Source: Antedon mediterranea (lineage: Eukaryota > Echinodermata > Crinoidea > Comatulida > Antedonidae). Taken from it: a DNA stretch of 64,000 nucleotides. Every line of letters begins with the position of its first letter. Within the stretch, counting starts at the first letter, position 1. Below the pieces are notes generated by a model. The model did not search any database and was not told where the DNA came from. It worked only from the letters and a program-made list of their open reading frames with translations. A program made the position numbers and the translations under genes. Location of the stretch: assembly GCF_964355755.1 (NCBI RefSeq), contig NC_092673.1, positions 4,221,001 through 4,285,000 on the forward strand. The letters are read 5' to 3'. Below, piece after piece: positions 47,201 through 59,200 of the stretch.

Positions 47201-50200
47201 ACACCACAAATGATTTAATTATGTCACTGTGTTGAAGGTGAAGTGTTTATTACCTAAAATAACCACTAATAACTAAAATCACACAATAGTGGAAAAAGAG
47301 CCTAATCTGCTGTATAATCGCAATTGGAAAGTAACCAGAGAAAAGAACATTATTTCTGAATAAAGAGGTCGGCGGATTAACTGACTATCATCCTTCAGTA
47401 TATAATTCGTAGGATTTTTTTAATTATGCTTAGGTAATACACTTATATTTGACAGTATTGTTCGGTGCATTTAATTACCTCAACTATATGTTTGATAGCA
47501 TTATTTGCACAATACGACTTTGACAGAGTGACAGGTAAATACAATACAATTGTGGAGAGGGACACGCAGCTTAAGCCCTGTCTACACTATCAAACTTTAT
47601 GTGACAAAAAATGTGATGTGCCCATATATGGACATGATGATGTCATATCACCACCATATTTGAGCATATTACAGTACTATCATTTGGGCACATCACACTT
47701 TTTTTGTCAAACTAGTTTGATAGTGTAGACAGAGCTTTAGAATTATAAAATGACAAAAATGAAAATATTAAGAGCGTTAAGATCAGGTTTTTCAAATATC
47801 TTTATAAAATTAAATATATTCTTTCAATCTGTTTTTCTCTCTCCTTAACAATTTCCGAAAGTTTATTATTGTGTCTGTTTAGTCTCGAAGATAACAACGA
47901 TTAAGATGAACACTCAAAAGTTTTTAACTGATAAACTACTAATGTTTACATCAACAAATTACAAGTTAATCACTACATTTTATTGATACCACTTAAACAG
48001 CTTCTAGCTTTTATGTTTTAAAGATACTTCAATGTATCAAAATGTAATGTGTTTAGAACAAAGTGAACTACTTGTCTTATCATCTCACTTCGCCCGCCGT
48101 CACCTAGCATGCACTCTAGATTTTAACTATTTTATGTTATCTCAATTCGGTTATGTTTATATCAACCTTGGAAAATTGTATAGTTCAAATAAATTCCATT
48201 TGGAAGGTGGACAGGTAGCAGTTATAAAATATAAAATAATTTAATTCATAATTACAGGTAACTGGACCATACAATAGATAATTGAAGAGCCCTTAGGCCC
48301 TTATGATTGAACGGAACAAATTGGGGAAAAATAGACCCAAGGGGTAGTAAATTTAATACAATAATTCAAATACTTATATTGAAATTGACTAAACATGTCT
48401 CTTCCAATCTAGAGTTTGCATTTGGGAACCTATACTAATGAGAACATTCCAAAACCTTTTTGTTGACCCTGCTGTACTGATCAGTGTATAAAAATGTCCT
48501 GATCAAACTTGAGTTATTACTTATTTGATGGCTGTGTTAAGTACAGAAACTATTTTGTTCATAAAAGTAGGGATCTAGTTTCCTGTTTAGAGACATTTTA
48601 AATAAACACAGAAATGAAATGCTTATGGCATAACAAGCACGACAAGTCAATTGTAAAAACGTTGTTTATTGAATTTTGCATTAGCTACCAAATTGGGATA
48701 AACATTAGGTCTAGGAGAACTTTTCCATATAAATTTAAAAAGGTGTTTTTGACAAATGCATTGACAAAGCTTATAGTAAGGACTTGTTTTCTGGTATTTT
48801 AGGGTCAAAGCAAGTGGGGGTAAAACTGATGATTGGATAATAAAAGCTCAACTATGTAGAAAATTTACAGGCTTATACAAGGAACCTACTATACTAAAGT
48901 AGGAGAAATTGTTTGCATTAAAGCAATTACTATTACCCCTTTAACACTTTCACTTGAACAAACTGAAAGTAAAGTCCATCCTGCCCCCTAACATTATCCC
49001 CACCTCCCACTAATCCTCTACAATATCCCCTCAGATTATTTCATACCCTCTTATTCTAAATGAATTGCCCATGTAACCTTTCAAGATGAAAAGTTGACAT
49101 TCTGCTTCCTAAACTATTTGAAAAAGTCAGGTGATTTTGTAGTTTTCTTTCACTTGTAATTGATGGTTTATGGCATCGTTGATCATAAAAAGTTGTTGCT
49201 GAAAAGAAAGAATACAGTAATAGTAATAGTAATAGACTTACAGAGTCTGTATGCTCTTGAGTGGAGTAAATGTTCCATTGGAGATTGACTTGAGGTTGTT
49301 GTCATATAATGATCTACAGAAAGGAAAATTTTAAAAGAAAGATTGTTTTATAAAATCATTTTAACAGATACAAATGCAAGAATTAGCTTGATTAGGTACA
49401 AAGAAAGAACCAAAATTCATGTTGTCATAAGGAGGTGAACTACGGTAAAATTTTTCTTTTAGTAATTGTTTTGCACTTTGTGGAAAAGGGCTATTGTCAG
49501 GTTTATCCAGGTAGACAGGCACGTAATAGACTCATGTTGTCATAAGGCTCAGATGTATGTTTGTTCATAGTGGTGTGTCAAAACTCCTTTAATTGGACAC
49601 TCTATTTTAAGATTTCTTAAGGTCCCAAATTTGTTTCTTCCATATGATGTAAAGGGTATCTGAACGTCAGGCATTCATAGACTTCATTCAAAAGAGCAAG
49701 ACTCTAGAACTTTGGGATTGGAAGTCATGCATGAAAATTACTAATTGAAAACATTAGAATTTGTACTTTTAACACCCATTCCAAAATTTAGTTTATAAGT
49801 TAATATAAAATAAACATTTCAATTCCTTCTTAAATCTTACAGAAGTTTAAGGTTGGCCAGATCACGGAAGAGATTGGTGCGAATGCAGGAGATTCGGTTA
49901 GCATTCAACAACAAGAGCTGGAGATGCATCAATCCTTGAAAAAGATCTTCTGGTAGTTCTGTCAGCTGATTGCCATACAACACGCTTAAAAAATACAAAC
50001 ATTTAACAAAACATAATTAGTTTAATATGTGGAAGATTAATTGCATATTGTTTCCAATAATTATCACCTTTTACAAATATTTCTTTCAATATTTTACATT
50101 CATTTTCTTTTTATATCATCATTAATTTTTCATTTTGTAAACTTACAGTGAGTTAAGGAGCTTTAATCCATTGAACGCATCAGGTGAAATTTCCTCAATT

Positions 50201-53200
50201 TGATTACTACTCAAGTCACTGAAAAAGTAATAAAATTATATTATAAATAAGTTGTATTTTAGTAAGTTTTGTGCATAATGTACAAACATACTGTATTCCT
50301 TCATCATGCAATTCCACAAACTTCCATAAAAAGATAAAATTTGAAGTTTATAAACTTTATTTAAAATGTAATAATTTTAAGAAAATAACCTAAGAAAAGA
50401 AAATACAGAACTAAAAAAAAAATGTAAGAACAGTTTACACCTGAAACTCAACGGCAGTTAAATATAGGACACATTGTAACTTAATAATTATGCGGTAATG
50501 TTTATTGAATTTCATAAGAATTCAAAAAGCTTACATTCTTCCTAGTTTGCTGTAAGGTGAGAACGCACGCGGGGGTATGCTAGTAATCTGGTTCTGTTCC
50601 AATCGCCTGAAAGAATAAACAAAGTTGTCAAATTGTTGAAATTCGAGAATTTTAAATAAACTCCATCATAGCAATATTTCGTATTCTCATCTCATAGCAA
50701 CATATCCGGGAAGTATATGAGAATATAAGCTAGGTTGAACAACCTAATCAAATTCAAATGTAGTAAATATGATATTAATATGGTTGATTATGCATAAGAA
50801 CCAATTTGCATAAATGCTTTGTGTATTCACACATGAAACTTTCATATTTTGAAATTTATTCAGGGAGATTATGAGAAAATAAGCTAGTTCAACCACCTAA
50901 TCAAATTCAAATGTAGTAAATATGATATTAATATGGTTGATTATGTATAAAAACCAATTTTCATAAATGCTTTTTGTATACACATGAAACTTTCATATTT
51001 TGAAATTTATTCAGGGAGATTATGAGAAAATATTCTATTTCATCAACCTAATCAAATTCAAAATGTATGTTATAAAATATTATATGTTTGAGAAAAGTAC
51101 ATAAAAAAAATATTTTCATATTTGAAACTTATTCAAATAGATTATGAGAAAATGTGCTATTTCAGCAACCTAAACAAAATATATTAAAATATTACAAAAA
51201 CAGTACATTTTGAATATGATTTATACACATACATTTAATATTTCATATATAGGTCATATTCATATTTCATCTACCTTTAAAATAATTTGACCATGATGTT
51301 AATTACATTTAGCAACTATTGGTTTTTTTTTCACTGCAAAACGCATTATTATAATTTGATAATCGTAAGACTACCAAGTGTCTGGACTAACATTAGGAAT
51401 CGCACTTCCAACATTGAACTTTTACTCCATTAACAACGAAAAAAAGAATTCAACCCCATTCAGAGGCTCAGATACCAAAAAGGTTAACAAGTCAAACCAC
51501 AACATCAGACTTCAATCAGAAGGGATATTTTAAAGTACAGTATATTGGGGATGAAGTGTTACCCTGAAGGTGATACTATTGAGAGAGCAGCATTCAGCTA
51601 AGAAACAGCTTTTGATACCACTGGTTTTACCTGTAATTACTGCTATCATCTCTAGAGTATTGAACTAATATAGCAGATCAAATTTGGATGCGGATTTTTT
51701 AGTGGTAAAGACCACCGTGATCTGAGAAGAATTCTTTGAATTTACTTTACTTAACATAGAATTAAATGTATCTAATTAAATTAATGCAATATTTTATTTT
51801 AACCATAAATTTTTAAACAAATTGATGATTGATGACATTTGTTAATACAGACAGTGCAGTGTACAGTATTTAGAATTGTCACTGGCGGGTTAAATCAATT
51901 TTCTCACTCTATTTTAGTAATATATCAAAATTAATAAGCAAAAAAAAGCAAATAACGATGTTTCATCCGGGAGATTTTATTTTGATTCAACATTTACTTA
52001 ATAAAAAAATACCAATGATATATTTCGGATTATATAAATTTAAAACAATTTAGTTCAATAGCTGATTGCAGAGTTCTCAAAGTGGTTTTGTAGCAAATAA
52101 GAAGATTTTCTTTAAAAAATATCCCAAAGCCAAAGTAATTAAGCAATATACAAATTCAACTCAATTCTGGGTGGTGTGTTTAAACAAAATGTTTATTGTC
52201 AATATTGCTGGTCTAACTGAATAATCTTTCATCCTGGTTCCTTTGGGCATTTGGTTTACCACCAAAAGTACTTTCAGATAGATTTAGTAGGGCAGTGAGA
52301 ATTGAGATACTATTTTAGGTGAAATACAAGCCAAACAGGTAAAAAACCAGGTGGATAAGGAACACCTGTTAATCATATTATTCTAGAAACCCAAAAAATG
52401 TATTTAATGGTCTTTGGAAATGTATTACAATTATCTATTTAGTTTGCTTTTATTAGGCATCTATTCTTATAAACCAAGATGCCATTTGTAAGAAAGATGT
52501 TCTAACATTCCTCCGTTAAATATTATTAAATGAATTAACAATTTAATCTGTAGAACCCCTAATAAAGCTTGGTTTCCACTGGGATTCAAGCAAGGACGTA
52601 AACACAAACTGCAAGCAAGTTGACCAATGACAATCGACGGTTTGAATAATCTATAGCCTGGGATTGGTCAAATTACTTGTTGTGCCTACATCCTTGGGTT
52701 GCATCCTAGTGGGAACCAAGCTTTAGCTACACCTTCGGGACCCAATAAAATGTCGCCTGAATAAGAGTTGGCCATAACGTATGTTATTCCTTGTTTGTTT
52801 CAAGTGTCTTATCAATAGGGATGTCTCCAGAAAAAGAGGGTTGGTGGGGGAGAGAGAGGTTCTAATGTAGACAAACAAGAATGTGAACTCGGTTGCCTGC
52901 CCACATCACAGTGTAACCCACACCATAGAGATACCGACATACTCTCTGTCACATTCACATCATACCATTGCAGCTACCACACACTCAATTACAAGTGAAG
53001 TTGTCAAATCAGCCGACAAACCAACATTTCACACTTAAATTAAGCAGATATGAATGACACTTGACAGAACAAAAATTGAAAATATTTCATATATTTCATT
53101 GACTATCAGCTGTTTAATCATGTGATTTACAGTGAAACCCTGGAAAGTTAATGTTGAATTTGAGAAAACTATTGTCGATACCCAACTGCTGACTGCACTC

Positions 53201-56200
53201 ATCAACTTTGGTCTGATGAAAGAGAAGATCAAAGGTACTGGTGAAAATGTGAATCCCAAGAGGAAAAGAGAAATGTTCATTTCACAGCTTCATAAACACA
53301 CTCTGTGGATGTCACTCTTATGGATGTCACTGTTGGAGTCCAGTGTTAACAGACAAAACCATTAAATGTCTGGAATTGTTAAGGAAGAATAAATAATCCA
53401 AAAGATTATCTATAATTAAATTTTCAAAAGTTGATTTTATGTTTAAGTGATGGTTAAAGGTTGTCATTGTGTGAAGCCTTAGGGTATTAGAAAAAATATA
53501 CACCTCTGTTTAAATAAAGCATCAATTTATTCTCCAATGCAAGCTAAGAAGTATAAGAAATGTTTGTAATGTAAAACTCTGTCTACAGTATCAAACTTTA
53601 TGTGACAACAATATGTGATGTGCTCATATGGACATGATGATTTCATATCACTACCATATTATTTGGGGACACTTTTTTTGTCAAACTAGTTTAAAAGTGT
53701 AGACAGAGCTTTACAAAAAAAGTAAATGGGAATTCACACTTTTTCATAGTTGTAGTAGTAGTAGTTGATCAAGTTGATCCATTGTCCCATTTGTGGGGGT
53801 CAGGTAGAGAGCCTCAAAAGGTAGGGAGGTGAAACCATTCGCCATCCAAAAAATGTGCATCTACATCACAATATTTTCCACATTATAGAAACGTATTCTT
53901 AGCTGGATGAATTGGTTGCTTTAAAGGTGTGCCCATTAGAGGTTAGGTACGGTCAAAGAGGGATTATCAAATCATTAATCTTGGTAAATGACCAAATTCT
54001 CAAGCTAATGCTAATGTGGTTAGACTAACTAAAACAATTTGATTATCAGCATTTTAAAATTGTTAATCAAGTGAAACATGCCTTTACTTAATGATGTATG
54101 TAATTCTTAATTTAATGCGACATTATCAGTATTCCAATCCATAGATTTTTACGGAAGTATAATTAAGATTTTGGGGGTGATCTCATTCGGCTAAAGGACG
54201 TATACAAGTCGTATGTTAAGGATATGTGGTGTGGTTTTAATCTTTTAGAGACATAAAAATGTCACTCACCAAACAGTGAGCCTTCTTGCACCAAATATAA
54301 AATTTGCGTTATTCACTAATTAAACAAATATTTCTTTAATATTTGATATAATGGTTAAATTATTATTCATAGATGAGAAATTTATAGTAATAATATATAT
54401 TGCTACCTCTTTCATTTATAAGACACTTCAGTGGATGATATCTTTGATATAGATAACAATCTATCAATGGATAGTATATCTAGTTACATAGACAGGGAGG
54501 CTGCCCTATGCTCTGTTTCGGTAGGGGGCTGAACTAGGATATTTTTTCAGGTTTCTCTTCCATAAGAGCAAATAAACGAATTTGAGAATCGGTGAAAGAT
54601 GTTTCCTGCGAATAATCGTGTATAATAATTTTATATTTATCTATCATTACTTTTAGAACTTTATCAAGATTTATAGTTAAATATAAAACAACATTTAGTA
54701 AGACAAGTACAGGATAATCTATGCTTATGGCATATCCGTCAAATTTAAAAATAGAAATCTATCATTGCATTACGATGAAGAGGATTACATTTATAAAAAG
54801 GTATTTAAATTATTTAATATTAATTTATTCTTTATATATTTTATATATTTTTTTCTTTATATTTATTATAATGTAGACACTTGTAATTTATTCTTGAGCT
54901 TTGAAATATTTTGTACTCTTTTTCCGAAATAAAAAATGAAATGAAATGAATTAAAAAGCCATTTTTCCTTTATTATAAATATCATCGCTAGTTACATTAA
55001 TAATGATAACGTTCAGTTTTACAGGGAATTTTCTTTTAACACAATTTTACTAATAATATAATTCTAAATATCACAAATGTTTAGGGAGTGGAGAAGGTGA
55101 TTAGTAAATAACAAAGGCTTTCTATCAGCTCACCATGGATTAACTATCTTGTCCTCATCACCTTAAATTCTCTCCAAAATCATGCCACACATTTTCAATC
55201 ATAATAACATCAAACTAATAAAGGTCGTTGACCTGATGGCTATTCTGTCTATACACGCTTTTCCCTAGATGGAATTGCTTGATGTTCAAAATTCATTTAA
55301 ATGGTAATTTTTTTATATCGCTGTTATTTACTTAATGCCATTTGGCTGATAAATGCGATTGTCTTTGAAATCAATTTTCAAAATGATTTATGGGTAATAT
55401 CTGAGTGTCTCCATGTCAACTGTAAAGTGTATTTTAATTGGTAGAACATATCAACTCTGGCAAAAACACAATTCAATGTTTTATTTTTACCTGCTGTAAT
55501 GTCTAATAAAAAACATACTGTCAATAGTATAACACATTAAATACAATAAAAAAATAAAAGATATGAATAACTAATGTTTTTCAAGAATTGAAAAAGACCA
55601 TACATTATTATGTTATGTCATATTTTGTAAAAATACAAGACACACAACCAAATTTATATCAAGTCATTTACAGTTGTGTGCCAAAATATTTTGGCTGAAC
55701 TACAACTTACAGTATATATATATATATATATATGTCTTTATTCTATACCACAAGAGCTATATATTATATGTTTGACAATATTTTGGCATCAATTTGAATA
55801 AAGAACATTCTGGTGGTGTAACATTCTATTAAAAAAAACTCTTTATTACTAAACAGCATTATGTCCTAAAGTTAAAAAATATTTCAGAGTTTCAAATCAC
55901 CTGAAATAATGTGGCTTGAATTTCGCAAACTACATTTCCTGCAGCATGACCCACGGGAAAAGTGATGTGGTTTTACTTCCTTTACAATGACCCCACAGTC
56001 AACAAATACCACACGGAAATGTAGTAACTCCGATTATTCTTTTAAAATAAGTATACCAACATTTGCATTCATTTTTAAGAATAACAAATCTCAAATAATT
56101 TTCTAAACATATAAACATTTTTTTTAAATGTTTGTTAAAAATGCATTATTACATTTATTTTGGATAATTGCAGTGTTTAGACCTGAATAATAATAAAACA

Positions 56201-59200
56201 GGCAATGATTTTATAAATGCTGAGTTTCTTAATATTTGTATACTGTACTATTTGACCCAGTCAGCGTAATATTAAAGTAATACTGTTTTTACCAAAGGTT
56301 GGTATTTTTCTATGACAAATCCGGTAAAAAGATTCAACAATGTAAAAATCTTGACTCACAGGAAGAGAACTAAATTAACAATTGCATCAAAAAATCTGTA
56401 TGATCTTTTTTTATTGTTTGTCATTTGATAATTTTTACATTTTTTTCCTTCCCAAAATGTGGAAATTGTGTTGCATAAGACAGAAAATTATTTAACAAAG
56501 AAAAGTCATACCAAAGTTATGTGTATATCACCGGGCGGTTTAGAAATAATATTCTGTGCTTGATGTGTATATGAAAAAGTTATTAAAAAAACTCCATTAT
56601 CCTAAAATAAAATATATGAGCACAATGAATAGCAAAAATTAAGGTATATTCTCTTTTTTTATTGCAAACAATAATTTACATTTGAAAATTAAAAGTCAAA
56701 TTTAAAAGGTCGTTCTGATGATGCTTGCTGATACTTCCCCAATCTTATAAATATCAAATAAAATGATTAAGTAATCAGTCGGCGTCGACTGATCTAGAAA
56801 CTAAAATGTTTATCCCATCAATCAAATTAAAATATTCATTAATATTTAATTTTTATTTCAGGATGTACTGAGAATTTGGTGACTAACTATTTTATAATGT
56901 GTCAATGTTAGATTTTATCGTAATAATTGGTTTATAAATGTATTTGAAGTTACCCTTCAAGACTTTATTTTATTTATTCATTAATAGAATCCTTCCTTGT
57001 ATGTGCCTTTTCATTATTTCACTCATTTATTATGCGTTTTTGCAATTATTAAGGTTAATTACTAGATGCAGTGTTTGTTTTAAATAAATGTTATTAATCT
57101 GTTGGTAACTCCCACAAAGCCACAGATGCTGATATCATCCGAAAGCAGACTTGATCTTTGTCATAGACCCTAGGACGTATCTTTATATAAAATATCTAAA
57201 ATTGTGCTGTTTATGAAAGAATATAGATATAAATTGATTATAATTCGATGGAAAATCCTGTGGGGTAGTCATAAAGTTTGCTAGCTTTATATTCATTGGT
57301 TTTAAATATAAATCATGAAAACAAACGTCTCAAAGCAATGTGAAAATAAGTAAAAAAATGGAACAATTCAATTGAGAATGTAAAAGTTCATGCCAGTGCC
57401 TAAACCAAAATATTGGGATACGCCTGCGTCACTATTAAACCAGGGTTTGAAGTAATGAATCGCAGTTAGCATCAGGACTCGGGTGCTTCCTATACTAGCA
57501 AAGAAGGTAGCACCAGCAACTAATGACTAAACTGACAAAAATAAACAAATCTAAAGCTCTGTCTACACTATCAAACTTTATGTGACAACAAAATGTTATG
57601 TGCCCATATATGGACATGATAATGTCACCATATTTGAGCACATCACACTTTTTTTTGGTCAAATTAGTTTGATAGTGTAGACAGGGCTTTAAACCTTTAT
57701 TTATTTTACAAATGGAATCACAGATAAAAATGGAAGAATGCCACGATTTTGAATGGGATACATCGCAAGTTTGAATATAGATATCTTCATCAAAAATCTA
57801 TAATCGATAAAATTTTAGTTAAATTATTCAATACAATTTTTATCTAAAAATGTTCATGTTTCAAACAAAAATGATGAATATGACTCAATAAACATTGATA
57901 GGTGATGCTGCAGTTTTGATAATACTCACACGTTTGTATGTCATCACCAAAGTTGAAGCTACTCTCCTGAGACCGGGGTGATGGGGAAGGGGTAAAACAG
58001 GGTCAATTCAATGATAGATTCTCTTATTGTAAACTAGTGAAGACAATCTACAAGATTTGTTCGGTAAATCTCTTTTATTCGGCCAAAATACCACTAACAA
58101 GTAGCTTTGAAGAGACAGGATTAGGAGATGATTGTGATACGCCAATGGTGTCAAAGGTAACGAATATATATTTACAGATAAAAAGTAAAGACTTGTCCAT
58201 AATTCTTTTGTCTTAACTACATATTCAAAGATTAAACTGATCCATGATGTTTAGTGTTGAACATACAGAACTTAATACCTAATAGTCTTGCGTGGATCAA
58301 TGTAAAACTTTGTATGAGGTCTCGTTCAATAAGTTTTTTGTTTGTGTCAACGTTAAATACCTAATAAAATCACACTTTCTAAAACTTTAGGTGTTCAAGA
58401 AGATTCTGGTATAGTACTGTGACAGAACAAGGATTTGAACTTGGGCCAAGGGATTTGTAAACAATTTTTATGTCACTAATATAAATTAATGCTTTAGTTT
58501 TCTTCGAATTTATTATTATATTGTTGATGTTCTCTACTGAACCACCTTGGAAACCAATGCTACAGCACTGAAAGTTTCATTCAAAATAAAGACAGAATAA
58601 ATAAATAAATAATGTGCAGTGTCTTAAATCTAAAGAATGAAACTAAAAAATAAACATGTTTTTGTAATATGAAATTTCTTTTTCTTTAACAGCATTATTA
58701 GTTGAACAGTAATCGGTATAGCATTCCTAACCAACTAGCAACAGCTAAATTCTGCCCATGGCTATTTGCAAGGGTCAAGTTTACCTATAGACAAGTTAGG
58801 GTTGGGTTTATTATTATGTTTGTGTGTTCTAATTTTCAAAGTGGATTATACTTTTCTAATTTAATTATTTTAACAACAGTTTGTACATTAATATTAATAG
58901 AAATGTTTATGTTAAATGCCGTTTATATGTAAACACACAGTGTTTCACATTTGATTTTTGATCACTTGTTCTTTACTTTAATATTTCCTTGTATGAATGG
59001 CTATTTTCCAATTCGAAGCAACAAAAAAAAAAGTTTATCTCATAAAATGATCTGTTAATTCTTCCTGTAAATAATACACAAAGTAAATGTTTGTAGAGAA
59101 TAAAAGGAACTTACAACTCAACCATATCTATTGGGAAAGCTGGGGGCAGTTCTGTCAAACCTTTCCCTCGGCAATCAACTACATCTGACTGGCAGGAACA

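Larger units (their letters stand above)
41756..49241 (-). other. 7.5-kb slit intron within D2
   Basis: Contains the Penelope-like fragment at 42816-43013, MITE A copies 11 and 12 and SINE-like fragments near 43220. I searched for LRR-type exons and saw none; the LRR count of D2 is complete without it. Confidence 0.7.
50607..59114 (-). other. 8.5-kb slit intron between LRRNT2 and the first D2 LRR
   Basis: Holds the 153-bp tandem repeat, MITE D copy 2, MITE A copies 13 and 14 and a (TA)n run near 55713. No exon-like LRR sequence was seen. An unidentified 77-codon open frame at 53132-53365 has no family resemblance. Confidence 0.7.

Noticed and set aside
53132-53365. 77-codon open frame in a slit intron
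   Set aside because: No recognisable family, no splice partners, and similar-length frames are expected by chance in 64 kb.
29266-59114. Intronic mir-218, which vertebrates host in SLIT2 and SLIT3
   Set aside because: I looked for TTGTGCTTGATCTAACC or its complement through the introns and did not find it. The only partial match (CTGTGCTTGATGTGTATA near 56555) is on the other strand and differs after the seed.
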